From: DTU019 sp050949825
GTDB taxonomy: Bacteria > Bacillota > Syntrophomonadia > Syntrophomonadales > Syntrophomonadaceae
Direction: 5' to 3'
Length of the DNA stretch: 64,000 nt
NCBI GenBank assembly: GCA_050949825.1
Contig: JBMNGL010000004.1
Location: 1 to 64,000 of the forward strand
The position numbers and the translations under genes were made by a program. Below are positions 34,474-43,659 of the stretch, one piece after another (the stretch's first letter is position 1; the number at the start of each line of letters is the position of its first letter). The notes under the pieces were generated by a model. It made no database searches. It was not told the DNA's origin and saw nothing but the letters and a program-made list of their open reading frames with translations.

Positions 34474-34899
34474 CTATTTATTTATAAGTATCAGTCCAAT
34501 GATACATAAGGTTGCCCCCAATACCTTGTTGATCCCAAAGCCTTCTTTATAAAACAGAATCCCTATGGGAATAAGCATCAGGGCCAGAGCTATATTGGCC
34601 ACCAAAGATCCTACACTTATTTTCCAGCCTGCCCGGTAGGCCATTAAATATCCGAATTCGAGGCCCACAATCGAAATGCCCAGGGCGATACTGGTCCAAT
34701 TCAAGTCTTTAAATGACTGCAGAAGATTTTTATCGGTTTTGTTAAGTAGAAATATCATAATGGTCAAAAAAGCCGCAGTTAAATAGGTAATAAACAATGC
34801 CGAAAAAGGGTCGGCTTTACCTGGAGTTGATTTTTGACATATATTGTATAAGATATTTGATGCTACTATAAGCACAATTGAAAACACATACATAAACAT
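34474..34899 (-). CDS. EamA-family membrane protein (single domain)
   Basis: A 141-residue protein with four to five membrane helices forming one EamA half: VFSIVLIVASNILYNICQKS, FITYLTAAFLTIMIFLL, LGISIVGLEFGYLMAYRAGW, VANIALALMLIPIGILFYKE, NKVLGATLCIIGLILI. Half-size EamA proteins work as dimers in small-molecule export or uptake. The substrate is unknown. The gene lies convergent to gerAB and on the same strand as the aminotransferase upstream (95-base gap). Confidence 0.75.
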   Translation of the reverse strand: MFMYVFSIVLIVASNILYNICQKSTPGKADPFSALFITYLTAAFLTIMIFLLNKTDKNLLQSFKDLNWTSIALGISIVGLEFGYLMAYRAGWKISVGSLVANIALALMLIPIGILFYKEGFGINKVLGATLCIIGLILINK

Positions 34900-34994
34900 A
34901 ATTCTTTACCCCATTCAATGCATCTGTAATAATGATCCCTTATATAAATGCCCTTGCTGTTCGGGGACTGCGCAACAATAACTCTCGCGCAAGA

Positions 34995-36158
34995 CTAATC
35001 GGAAAGGTCAAATCTATTCAGAAATACCTCCAAACGGTCCAGCGCTTCCTTAATATTGCTCAGGGAATTGGCATAGGAAAAGCGGATATAGCCTTCACAA
35101 TTGGCGCCAAAGTCAATGCCGGGTGTGACTGCTACTTTGGCCTTCTCCAAAATATCAAAAGCGAATCGGTAGGAGTCAAGGGTATATTTCTTAACGTTAG
35201 CCAGGGCATAGAAGGCTCCCAGGGGATCATGGCGGGTCGCAATACCCATTGCTTTGAGACGCTGCAGTAAATACAAGCGCCGTTCATTGTATATGTCGAG
35301 CATCTGCTTGACTTCCTGGTCACATTCGGTCAGAGCCGCTATTCCTCCCTCTTGGGCAAAGGAAGAAGCGCAAATAAAAAAGTTTTGCTGCATTATCTGC
35401 ATAGCCCGGACGTATTCACGGGGAGCGATAACATATCCCAGACGCCAGCCCGTCATGGCATAGAGCTTGGAGAAACCATTCACCACAAAAGCACGGTCGG
35501 TAAACTCCAGAATGCTGTGTTCTTCGCCTTCGTATATCAAACCATTGTAGATTTCATCAGCTATGATAATTTGGTCCAGATCAGCCAGGGACTTTAGATC
35601 GGAAGCAGTAAACACCCCTCCGGTGGGATTACCTGGGGAGTTGAGCACAATGGCCCTGGTCAGTGGACTTAAGCGTTTCTTTATTTCCTCGGGGCGGTAG
35701 GTAAAGCCATCTTCCTCATGCACCGGCACCAACACCGCCTGTCCATCCACGTAACGGATAAAATTCGGATAACAGGCATAATAAGGGTCAGGCAGTATTA
35801 CTTCTTCACCCTTTTCCAGCAAGGCTGAAAACAGCAGCAGCATCCCCGGCGATGTGCCGGAGGTCACAATAACCTGCTCCGGGGAGATTTCGACTCCATA
35901 TTTATTCCAGTAATGACGGGCTATTTCTTCCCGCAAAGTAATCTTTCCCAGGCTGTGGGTATAATGGGTGTCGTTCTGGGCAATAGCGCGCAGCAAGGCT
36001 TCTTTTATTGGCTCCGGGGTAGGGAAATCAGGTTCTCCAACCTCCAAATGGATGATGTCTTCACCTTGAGCCATCATGGCCTGAGCTTTTTCCAGTACCT
36101 CCATAACAATAAAGGGCGATAATGGTTCGGTTCGCGAAGATGGCAATAATTTGTTCAT
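34995..36158 (-). CDS. PLP-dependent class I/II aminotransferase
   Basis: A 387-residue fold-type I aminotransferase close to AspC/AlaT-like enzymes. The N-terminal GEDIIHLEVGEPDFPTPEPI, DPYYACYPNFIRYVDG, the NSPGNPTGGVF motif, D-x-Y at IIADEIYNGLIYEGE, the PLP lysine in VVNGFSKLYAMTGWRLGY and the final arginine in GYIRFSYANSLSN are all present. It transfers an amino group between an amino acid and a 2-oxo acid; the preferred substrate cannot be told from sequence alone. Full length. Single gene, with 285 bases upstream containing the terminator of the next gene. Confidence 0.88.
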   Translation of the reverse strand: MNKLLPSSRTEPLSPFIVMEVLEKAQAMMAQGEDIIHLEVGEPDFPTPEPIKEALLRAIAQNDTHYTHSLGKITLREEIARHYWNKYGVEISPEQVIVTSGTSPGMLLLFSALLEKGEEVILPDPYYACYPNFIRYVDGQAVLVPVHEEDGFTYRPEEIKKRLSPLTRAIVLNSPGNPTGGVFTASDLKSLADLDQIIIADEIYNGLIYEGEEHSILEFTDRAFVVNGFSKLYAMTGWRLGYVIAPREYVRAMQIMQQNFFICASSFAQEGGIAALTECDQEVKQMLDIYNERRLYLLQRLKAMGIATRHDPLGAFYALANVKKYTLDSYRFAFDILEKAKVAVTPGIDFGANCEGYIRFSYANSLSNIKEALDRLEVFLNRFDLSD

Positions 36159-36275
36159 ATATTATTTAGCTCCTTGATAAACTCATTTATCTAATTCTAT
36201 ATAAGGGGGGGTAAACAGTCCACTATTCATTCTTCGGAATGGGGCAATGCAGAAGCCGTACGGTTTATGGAAATT

Positions 36276-36304
36276 GAAAAAAGACCCCGAAGGGTCCTTT
36301 TTCA
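36276..36304 (-). terminator. Rho-independent terminator after the poly-gamma-glutamate hydrolase gene
   Basis: A GACCC / GGGTC stem with a four-base loop is flanked by A-runs on one side and T-runs on the other, so it can work in both directions. On the minus strand it lies 140 bases after the stop at 36445. Confidence 0.75.
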
Positions 36305-36444
36305 CAACGATTCAACAGCAATACGCCAGGAAATTCAGCATTACTCAACCTGGCCGCATACCTTTCCGGGCCAAGACAAGCTTGACATAATGAACATTCC
36401 AGCATTCGGGCGGTGATTTCTTTTTTGAGCCCCATTTTTCATAG

Positions 36445-37077
36445 TTATAGGGCTTTATTCAGGGCTGCTACGTACTTATTAAACAAGGTGCTGTTGTTGG
36501 CTAATTTGGTTCTCATAGGTCCGCTGAGTTCCAACTGCACTCCTTTATGTATACTATTGCTATTGCATATATTTGCCCGCGCTGTTCCGGCTAAACGGGT
36601 TGGGGCAGACGCTACTTTGAATCCGGCTGCCCGAAGGGATGATTTAACCTTACTGCCCAGGGTTTTGTCCAGGCCCCCGACATAGGTTATGGCCTGGCTT
36701 GTCCCGCCGCAGCCGTGGATGGCCAGGGTTCTGGTGGATTTGGCTACCAGTCTGCGGGCTGTCGGTTCATCGAATTTAGTTGAAGTAATATGTAGCGAAG
36801 AGCCGTTTTTCAGACCTATAAAGCCGTAGTAATCATACCCGCCGCGAGATGCCACCGCTGAGGCTATTTCATCGGTTTCGCGCTCGATGGTCCCGCCGTG
36901 AATGGCGATGACTGCCGTGGATGAAGAAGTGTCCCGGGAGACGATCCTATAATCGACATTAATGGTTTTATGAGCTTTTAAAGAATTGTAACTGGAATAG
37001 GTATCTGCCATTGCTGGGACGGCCAGCGAGGCCATCATAAGAAATGTAAGTAAAACTATCAAAATCCTTTTCTTCAA
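36445..37077 (-). CDS. Secreted poly-gamma-glutamate hydrolase family protein (YjqB/PghP-like)
   Basis: A 210-residue protein with a signal peptide (ILIVLLTFLMMASLAVPAMA). The mature domain has the zinc-peptidase-like motifs of the poly-gamma-glutamate hydrolase family: VIAIHGGTIERETDEIASAV (His and Glu ligands), SSLHITSTKFDEPTARRLVA, LAIHGCGGTS, VGGLDKTL, ANICN and GVQLELS. Related phage PghP enzymes degrade the gamma-linked polyglutamate of capsules. In a spore former it may remodel extracellular polyglutamate or act on a wall peptide. Start is ATG with AAAGGAG upstream. Confidence 0.82.
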   Translation of the reverse strand: MKKRILIVLLTFLMMASLAVPAMADTYSSYNSLKAHKTINVDYRIVSRDTSSSTAVIAIHGGTIERETDEIASAVASRGGYDYYGFIGLKNGSSLHITSTKFDEPTARRLVAKSTRTLAIHGCGGTSQAITYVGGLDKTLGSKVKSSLRAAGFKVASAPTRLAGTARANICNSNSIHKGVQLELSGPMRTKLANNSTLFNKYVAALNKAL

Positions 37078-37832
37078 AATAAAATTCTCCTTTCCAACTT
37101 TTAATCTGATTGCAACATTAAGACTAACTCAGGCTAAAAGGCTATATTCCAGGAATACTTGCCATTCTTGAGCATTTTAATTTTTATCCCCAAGAAATAC
37201 TTAACCACCCGCTTTTTACATAATTCGCCTTATTACGCACCCTACCTTTTGGTAAATATGGGCATTAACATCATGACTGGATTTTAAAAGGGGATAATGG
37301 GCGGAGTATCCTGTGTTTGCAGCCATAGGTAAGTGGGGCCTGGTATATGATGGCAGATGATAGCAGGTTCCATTTAATCTAACGAAATAGTGGCGGTTCT
37401 TCTCAAAATTAAAGGCATATCTGGAATTAACTCAAAACTATTTATTACTTGCTTATCTTATAAAAAGCCAAAATTGCTGCCTCACCTGCAGCTCCTCTTT
37501 ATGACTTACGGACCAGGCATAGGGATATGGGAAGATTCCCCGGTATGCCTATCTATTGTTACAAAGGGAGATTACTTTTCTGGGCTAAGAAAAATATGGG
37601 GTAAGAAAAACAGAATCTAGCGGTGGGTGATTAAGTTCTGATCCCCACCTTATATCAGCTTCTGTTTCTCCCGCCCCAAATTAAATATCTCGCGAAAATC
37701 AAGCCAGCATTGGAAATTGATGCTGCCTCAAGCTTCAACCTGCGCTCCATCGCTTGTAACTTCCCGGGTTTCTCTGGTGTTCTTTGAAATTAAAGAAGAG
37801 CTAGTCCATAAGCTGGCGAAATAGCCTGATAA
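37078..37832. other. Intergenic region, no gene seen
   Basis: About 750 bases between the upstream region of the polyglutamate hydrolase gene and the end of the second Mo/W operon. Frames present are short and not protein-like. It contains a GGTGGG / CCCACC hairpin near 37620-37650 and the operon-end hairpin at 37703-37727. Confidence 0.5.
37703..37727 (-). terminator. Hairpin at the end of the second Mo/W operon
   Basis: CAGCAT / ATGCTG stem inside GCCAGCATTGGAAATTGATG. On the minus strand it is followed by TTGATTTT. Nearly the same sequence in the same orientation forms the hairpin at 43547-43574 in the leader of this operon. Confidence 0.5.
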
Positions 37833-39611
37833 TTAATTCCAACTCCATTGCCGCGTCGGTTTACTAAAAGAACGATTGATAGCGGAGGGATCATACTTTG
37901 TCCGGTAAAAACTGCGGTAAAAGTGCTGGCTTTCCTTCTGCACATCAAAATTATAGATCTCCGGGTGCAGGATGTTAGCCATATTCATAAGACCTAATAT
38001 CCAACGGGGATTGCCAAAATCCCACCCGGGAGAAGGATGGAGATAAACCCGTTTATCACGAACCGCAGGTATATCGATGGCGTTTTCAGCACAGGACTGG
38101 TAAAAGTCTTCCGTGGAGGTAGATATAAAGGCGGAAATAAATACTATCTCCGGGTTAATCACCATAAGCGCATGGGGAGAAAGGGTTGCCCCGGGGCGTC
38201 CATCGGCTTCTATTTCCTTATTGACACTGTACCCTCCAGCCAATTCCACCAACTGGTTTTCAAGACGTTCTCCTTTAATGCAGAATAATGGCTTACCCAT
38301 GCAATAATAAACGCGCGACCGCCGCTTTATACGGGCATATCCCGCTTTGATTAAAGCCATCTTTTCTTCCATATAACCAGCCAGAGCCTCTGCCGCGGAA
38401 ATACGTCCGGTCAGTCGCCCGTATTGTCGTATTAACAACAGATAGGACTCTGGATTTTGCATCTGGTGATGCAGATCCTGCAGGTGTTTTTCCAAAAGAA
38501 CCTCCTCCCAGACCTTTACCACCTCTTGTTTATCCTTAACCCCCAGGGCAATGAGAATAGCCTGAATCATCTCCAGGGCGCGGGTGAAAGGGTAGCCTCC
38601 TTGAAAACCTCCTTCTTGATAGGGGTCGGCAGGTACACTGTTTCCCAAGGGCGAAGCCTGTCCACAATAAGGACAGCTTCCCCCGGCCTCATGAATTTCA
38701 CGCAGGTTTTTCAGTTTCGCACCCATAGGCCCATAGAAGTCACGGCGATAAAGGGTTGAAGCACATTGTGGGCAGGAAGTGTCCAGGTAACGGGTGCCGG
38801 GCGAGTTAAAAAGGTAAACGTAGGGCAAATGCTCCTGAACTTCCAGCAAGAAGTCTTCTGCTTCCTGAATCGAAATCTCCCGGTTGGGGTCGGCATCCTC
38901 GAAGGGAATAAATCGCATCAACTGCAGGGGAATATCGGGCGCAATGCCAGCGATTATTTGGGCTAACTGCTGTACCTCGTCCTTATTATCACGCTCCAGG
39001 ATACAGGATACTTCAACGTGCACGCCGCTGTCATTAAGGGTTTTAAGGTTGCGTAAAACCGGTGCGGCACTGCTTCCCCCACAACGGCGGTAACTCTCAT
39101 CGCTAAGACCTTTGAAGCCAATATTGATAAAATCCAGAAAAGGAATAATAGCAGCCAAGGACTGTTCACTAAAATAAGTATTGGAGGAGCACCCGACCAG
39201 CAACCCGACCTTTTTTGCCGCCCTGGCCAACCGATTGAAGGTGAAAAAGGAAGCCAGGGGATCATTAATCAGAAAGGCAATCCCCAGGCATCCCTGTTTA
39301 CGGGCCATAGCAATCACCTCATTGGGTTCCAGATGACGCAGTGCCTGGCTGTCTGCTCCCATTTCTTTTACTATCACCGTGGATATACAACCGGAACAGC
39401 CGAAATTACAGCCAGCGGTACTTACCTGCAAAAACTTGCTTCCTGGATAATAATGCAGCATGGGCATAGTCTCAATAGAAATGGGGGTAGTGATCAGATA
39501 GCGGTCAGGGCAGCGCTCCCTGATTTTGCCATCCTGATTGAGGTAAATACCACAGGCACCACTTTTGCCCTCGGGAATCATACAAAAACGCTCGCAAACC
39601 GTACACTTCAC
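37833..39611 (-). CDS. Radical SAM protein (AmmeMemoRadiSam/PflA-like) fused to a BtuF-type binding-protein C-lobe
   Basis: A 592-residue fusion. The N-terminus has the extra Cys motif of PflA-like/AmmeMemoRadiSam enzymes (C3, C6, C10, C20), then the radical SAM motif C68-x3-C72-x2-C75 (AGCNFGCSGC) and a barrel to about residue 270; C280/C283 and C313/C316 form a second metal site, rubredoxin-knuckle style. From about 400 to 570 it is the second lobe of a BtuF/MolA-like binding protein: SRVYYCMGKPLFCIKGERLE, LVELAGGYSVNKE, NPEIVFISAF, VRDKRVYLHPSPGWDFGNPR. No signal peptide, so it is cytoplasmic. GTG 39611 directly follows the methyltransferase stop. A role in modifying or sensing an imported metal complex is inferred. 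Confidence 0.8.
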   Translation of the reverse strand: MKCTVCERFCMIPEGKSGACGIYLNQDGKIRERCPDRYLITTPISIETMPMLHYYPGSKFLQVSTAGCNFGCSGCISTVIVKEMGADSQALRHLEPNEVIAMARKQGCLGIAFLINDPLASFFTFNRLARAAKKVGLLVGCSSNTYFSEQSLAAIIPFLDFINIGFKGLSDESYRRCGGSSAAPVLRNLKTLNDSGVHVEVSCILERDNKDEVQQLAQIIAGIAPDIPLQLMRFIPFEDADPNREISIQEAEDFLLEVQEHLPYVYLFNSPGTRYLDTSCPQCASTLYRRDFYGPMGAKLKNLREIHEAGGSCPYCGQASPLGNSVPADPYQEGGFQGGYPFTRALEMIQAILIALGVKDKQEVVKVWEEVLLEKHLQDLHHQMQNPESYLLLIRQYGRLTGRISAAEALAGYMEEKMALIKAGYARIKRRSRVYYCMGKPLFCIKGERLENQLVELAGGYSVNKEIEADGRPGATLSPHALMVINPEIVFISAFISTSTEDFYQSCAENAIDIPAVRDKRVYLHPSPGWDFGNPRWILGLMNMANILHPEIYNFDVQKESQHFYRSFYRTKYDPSAINRSFSKPTRQWSWN

Positions 39612-40232
39612 CTAAGCAGTCCTCCTCATCACAATCCACAGGCCGACCTCGTCCTGAATGATTTCAGGTGAAGGAATATCTGCCCGATTCAGTTCCTCCC
39701 GGTAGTCCTGTACCTTTGCTTTACCGATCCGCTGCTGCCTCTTTGTCTTCCATTCCGGGTCCCTCTCCAGCATTTTTGCTTCTATTTCTCGTAATAAATC
39801 CGCGCTGCCGAAGCCGCCGCCGATCATTGCTGCTCCACCCGGGGCCAGTATCCGATAGATTTCCCGAAAAGCCCGTCCCCGATCATTCCAAAAGAACATT
39901 GAACCCCGGCTCACAACCAGGTTGATGCTTTCGTCCTTCAGGGAGATGTCATGCACATCCCCCAGCATGGTCGTCACCCTGGACTCGAGGCCGCTGTGGC
40001 GAATGTATTCCTGGGCCAGGTTCAGCATATCCTGCGATTCATCAAACAGTATCGTTTCTAATCCAGAAATCCGTGCCAAAGCCAGTCCCAAGTATCCTCC
40101 CCCGCAGCCTACATCAAGGCAAGAACCGTTGCTTATTCCGGTACGGTCTATAATCTGACGAGCCAGCACGGGATATACCGGGGCAAAAACCTCCCTGGCC
40201 ACCCGGTCAAACTCGACTGCGTTAATTTCCAC
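39612..40232 (-). CDS. Class I SAM-dependent methyltransferase
   Basis: A 206-residue Rossmann methyltransferase. Motif I is CLDVGCGGGYLGLALA, the acidic end of strand 2 is ILFDES, and motifs ML GDVHDISLKDESINLVVS and YRILAPGGAAMIGGGFG follow the UbiE/Methyltransf_11 pattern. GTG 40232 is preceded by AAGGAGAG. It ends exactly where the radical SAM fusion gene begins and follows the binding-protein gene by 60 bases, so it is part of the Moco-riboswitch operon. Substrate is unknown; a small ligand of molybdenum or tungsten is a possibility, as inference. Confidence 0.82.
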   Translation of the reverse strand: MEINAVEFDRVAREVFAPVYPVLARQIIDRTGISNGSCLDVGCGGGYLGLALARISGLETILFDESQDMLNLAQEYIRHSGLESRVTTMLGDVHDISLKDESINLVVSRGSMFFWNDRGRAFREIYRILAPGGAAMIGGGFGSADLLREIEAKMLERDPEWKTKRQQRIGKAKVQDYREELNRADIPSPEIIQDEVGLWIVMRRTA

Positions 40233-40292
40233 GTTTTGTCTCTCCTTCTTGTTATACTATTATGAACCCCGTGCCCGAGGGTTTCCGTAGTA

Positions 40293-41384
40293 TTACTTGC
40301 CTCCCGAATCCTTCAACAGATTAGTCAACTCTTCATCCGAGAGATCGTAATGGTAGAAATTTTTATAAAATTCCCGGGTTTCTTCAGCCATGTCATAATC
40401 ATATACTTCGGGGTAAAGCAAATGACCCAGCCATTGCAGGCCCAGTATGCGATTTACCGAAGGGGGACGGTCAAACCAGTTAAAGGGACCAGTGGGTACA
40501 GCATACACCTTTTTGTTCTGCACCGCGGAAATGCTCGACCATTTTGCATCGGTAAGCATTTGCTCATAATAACCCCCCTGGGTTTTACCCCAGCTGAGTA
40601 TGACCTGGGGATTCCAGGCAAGAACCTGTTCCAGTGAAACCGGGGTCATGCCCATGCCGCCTTTCATGGCTACTTCAGCAACGTTTATTCCCCCCACCAT
40701 ATCCAGAACCTCAGTATGGCGAGATCCTCTGGGATCAGTCTCCAGACCGGCGGCCCCTTCAGCGTAGTATACTCTGGCCCGTTTATCCGGGGTTATTGTT
40801 TTTGCTTTGTCTTGAGCATCAGTAATTACTTTTTTACAGTAGGCAGCCAGCTCTTGCGCCTTTTGTTCCTTATTTAGCAGCTTCCCGGCAAATTCATAGG
40901 TTTTATCCCACTTGGCCAGTTCGCCATTGATAAGGATAACGGGTATGCCCATCTGTTCCTGTATCTGATTGGCCTGGGCAATCGCCATCTCGTCTATTAC
41001 CCCCACGGATATGATTATATCGGGATTGATTTTTAATATTTCTTCGGTGTTGCAGGTAGCCTTGGCATACCAACCCCCTAAATTGGGCAGGCCATGATAT
41101 TTGGGCAATATGAATTCTTTTTCACCTGCTTTTAGTTCATAGTTCCAGCCAATCAATAATTCCGGATCCAGGGTATACAATAAAATGGTGCCTACCGGGC
41201 TGGTAGAGAACACTTTCTTTATCTCAGTCGGTATGCTATGCTCCCGTTGTGCATCATCAACGATGGTGCGTACAGAAGTTTTTGCTGTTTCGGGCGCCTT
41301 CTCTTTACTGCAGCCGGCCAGACAGCAGGTCAGCACTAGCGCCAATACGGTCAGTAAAATTATAAAAGTTCTGGTTTTTTTCAA
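40293..41384 (-). CDS. ABC transporter substrate-binding lipoprotein, BtuF/MolA type (second locus)
   Basis: A 363-residue lipoprotein with lipobox CCLAGCSKE and two BtuF-like lobes. Typical stretches: RTIVDDAQREHSIPTEIKKV, INPDIIISVGVIDEMAIAQA, LEQVLAWNPQVILSWGKTQG, VQNKKVYAVPTGPFNWFDRP and PSVNRILGLQWLGHLLYPEV. The start is TTG 41384 after GAGGAGGAATAGAG. Its second lobe aligns with the C-terminal domain of the radical SAM fusion encoded downstream (YAVPTGPFNWFDRPPS against YLHPSPGWDFGNPR). Under the Moco riboswitch, molybdate/tungstate or a chelate is the likely ligand. Confidence 0.84.
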   Translation of the reverse strand: MKKTRTFIILLTVLALVLTCCLAGCSKEKAPETAKTSVRTIVDDAQREHSIPTEIKKVFSTSPVGTILLYTLDPELLIGWNYELKAGEKEFILPKYHGLPNLGGWYAKATCNTEEILKINPDIIISVGVIDEMAIAQANQIQEQMGIPVILINGELAKWDKTYEFAGKLLNKEQKAQELAAYCKKVITDAQDKAKTITPDKRARVYYAEGAAGLETDPRGSRHTEVLDMVGGINVAEVAMKGGMGMTPVSLEQVLAWNPQVILSWGKTQGGYYEQMLTDAKWSSISAVQNKKVYAVPTGPFNWFDRPPSVNRILGLQWLGHLLYPEVYDYDMAEETREFYKNFYHYDLSDEELTNLLKDSGGK

Positions 41385-41504
41385 CTCTATTCCTCCTCTT
41401 TATTAATCCGTTTTTGAGAATTGTCTGACTTCTTCTAAACGACTACTTCCACATACTTCACCGGGAGGTGTCTTAACTTATTCCAGAGGAGATCCCGGGC
41501 TGCT

Positions 41505-42347
41505 TCAAGCGAGAGCATATTCGGTTTTCCGCTCTATTGAATGTAAAGGTTTATCCTGTAGAGCCATGTTCCTGGAAGGTATACAAACCCGTAGTTCCTG
41601 GTTCGCACGATTATTAACGGTTACGATATCTACCTCAACTCCATATAACGTTTTTAATCTTTCCGCAGTTATACTTTCACCAGGGGCTCCACTGTGTAGA
41701 ATTCTTCCCCCATGTAAAAGCACAGCCCGGTTGGAATAAAGAAAGGCGTGTTCGGGAAAGTGACAGGACATTAAAACCGCTATATTCATTCTCGCCAGCT
41801 GCCTGACATGGCTTAAGACCTTGATTTGATTACCAAAATCCAGGCTGGCAGTGGGTTCGTCCATAATGAGTATCCTGGGCTCCTGGGCCAGGGCCCGGGC
41901 AATCAGGACCAACTGCCTTTCTCCGCCGCTTATCTCCGTATAGATGCGGTCTTTCAGGCAGGAAATACTCAGCATCTCCAAGGCCCGTTCGGCGATTTTA
42001 ACATCTTTCCGGGTTGGAGAAGCAAAGGGCTTAATATGAGCTGTCCGTCCCATCAGAACGACATCCAGCACCTCAAAGGGAAAGGGGGGGGTATGCATCT
42101 GCGGGATATAGCCAATTACCCTGGCAATCTGAGCCGAAGTCCAGTTCTTAATATTGCTGCCCTCCAATAGCACCTCCCCTCCATGAACTGGCAACAAGCC
42201 CAGTATGGTTTTTATCAGGGTGGTTTTGCCGCAGCCGTTGGCCCCTAAAAGACCAATTACTTCACCGGCATTGACGCATAGAGAAATGCCCTCAACCACT
42301 CTTCTTTGCCCGTATCCACAGCTCAGGTTTCTCATTTCCAATTCCAT
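41505..42347 (-). CDS. ABC transporter ATP-binding protein, BtuD/MolC type (second locus)
   Basis: A 280-residue ATPase starting at ATG 42347, chosen because MELEMRNLSCGYG is the normal beginning of the domain and GGGGG lies upstream. Walker A GANGCGKTTLI, Q-loop IPQMH, signature EISGGERQLVLIARAL, Walker B ILIMDEPTASLDF and H-loop SCHFPEHA. It is close to the ATPase of the first locus (same GRTAHIKPFASPTRKD-type insertion), so the two importers are paralogues. A C-terminal extension of about 40 residues follows the ATPase domain. Confidence 0.86.
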   Translation of the reverse strand: MELEMRNLSCGYGQRRVVEGISLCVNAGEVIGLLGANGCGKTTLIKTILGLLPVHGGEVLLEGSNIKNWTSAQIARVIGYIPQMHTPPFPFEVLDVVLMGRTAHIKPFASPTRKDVKIAERALEMLSISCLKDRIYTEISGGERQLVLIARALAQEPRILIMDEPTASLDFGNQIKVLSHVRQLARMNIAVLMSCHFPEHAFLYSNRAVLLHGGRILHSGAPGESITAERLKTLYGVEVDIVTVNNRANQELRVCIPSRNMALQDKPLHSIERKTEYALA

Positions 42348-42364
42348 TTCAGTACCCCCAAAGA

Positions 42365-43414
42365 TTATTTCCAGCCCCATTTACTGTTTAACAACAGATA
42401 TAAAAAGAAAGGCACCCCAATAAGTGCCGTCAAAATTCCCAGCGGGATCTCCATGCTAGCCAGAAGGCGCGCCAGGTCGTCAACCAGCAGCAAGTAGGCA
42501 CCACCCAGTAGAATGGATGCAGGCAGCAATACCCGGTAATTGGGACCGACAATCATGCGCGCCAAATGTGGTATTACCAGGCCTACCCAGCCAATCATAC
42601 CGCTGATGGATACTGACGCCGCCGTCATCAGGGTACAGCAGAGAATAACTATAGTTTTCATTAAACTGGTATTAATGCCCAGTACTCGTGCTTCTTCCTC
42701 GCCCATAGCTAAAACATTTAGGCGCCAGCGCAAAAGGTAAAGCAGAATTCCTCCGAATGTTATTGGGATTAATACCATATATACATCACGCGGGGTAATC
42801 GAGGCCAAACTTCCCATGAGCCAGAAGGTAATAGCGGGTAGTTTATCGTAGGGATCAGCTATATATTTAATGCATGAAATGGCGGCAGAAAACAGCGAGC
42901 CAATCATAATACCGGACAGTACCAGGGCTAGCATAGGGTCATGCCTGATGCGCAGGCTGATCCCATAGGTTAAGGCAACTGCCAGCAATCCACCTAAAAA
43001 TGCCATTACCTGTATTCCTACCATGCTAAAGGAAAAAAATATTCCCAGGGATGCTCCAAAGCCGGCACCGGCAGACGCCCCCAATATATCTGGAGAAACC
43101 AGGGGATTTTTAAACATTCCCTGATAGGCGGCTCCAGCAGTTGATAAGGCTGCCCCCACCAACATGGCTGCCAAAATGCGAGGCAGGCGCACTTGAAATA
43201 TTACTGTCTCAACGGTGGCGCTCCAGTTGGGTTCCACAGGAAATACCCGGGCGACCAGGACAGCAAGCAACTGTCCTGGAGCTACCGGATATCGCCCCAG
43301 GATGAAGGAAAGAAAAAATATCAATATTAGTGAAACAAACAGAATCATAATCCCCCAGCCGGTATTCCAGGGTTTTTCTATATCTGTGATCGTATGCCGT
43401 ATAGATTTCTGCAC
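42365..43414 (-). CDS. ABC transporter permease, BtuC/FecCD (MolB) type (second locus)
   Basis: A 349-residue FecCD-type permease starting with GTG 43414 behind AAAGGAGA. Family stretches: RLPRILAAMLVGAALSTAGA, FKNPLVSPDILGASAGAGFG, LSGIMIGSLFSAAISCIKYI, LRWRLNVLAMGEEEARVLGI and ISGMIGWVGLVIPHLARMIV. It parallels the permease of the first locus throughout. It is the first gene of the second riboswitch operon, here ahead of ATPase and binding protein, while the first locus has the order binding protein, permease, ATPase. Confidence 0.87.
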   Translation of the reverse strand: MQKSIRHTITDIEKPWNTGWGIMILFVSLILIFFLSFILGRYPVAPGQLLAVLVARVFPVEPNWSATVETVIFQVRLPRILAAMLVGAALSTAGAAYQGMFKNPLVSPDILGASAGAGFGASLGIFFSFSMVGIQVMAFLGGLLAVALTYGISLRIRHDPMLALVLSGIMIGSLFSAAISCIKYIADPYDKLPAITFWLMGSLASITPRDVYMVLIPITFGGILLYLLRWRLNVLAMGEEEARVLGINTSLMKTIVILCCTLMTAASVSISGMIGWVGLVIPHLARMIVGPNYRVLLPASILLGGAYLLLVDDLARLLASMEIPLGILTALIGVPFFLYLLLNSKWGWK

Positions 43415-43546
43415 CCGTGGTCTCCTTTCGCGACCCCCTCCACAACAAGCGCCGCTGCCAATATCAATCTTTAATTATGATAGGCGTAAAAATTGGCGCT
43501 CAACTCCTCGATGCTAAATCTCCATTACATTCCAATAAATGAATAG

Positions 43547-43574
43547 AGCCAGCATCGGAAAGTTGATGCTGGCT
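43547..43574 (-). terminator. Leader hairpin between second Moco RNA and permease gene
   Basis: A perfect 9-bp stem GCCAGCATC / GATGCTGGC with an eight-base loop. On the minus strand TCTATTCATTTATT follows, moderately T-rich. It sits between aptamer and gene and may be the expression platform. A near copy ends the operon at 37703-37727. Confidence 0.5.
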
Positions 43575-43659
43575 TTTACACTCTGTACATGCAAACAGAA
43601 AGATACCCTGCTGCATTAATCCTCGGGTATAAAACCATAGTTATCCCCCAAAAAAGGGA

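Noticed and set aside
37390..37620. 76-codon frame in the 37.1-37.8 kb gap
   Set aside because: No ribosome binding site, no recognisable pattern, and codon use unlike the neighbours.
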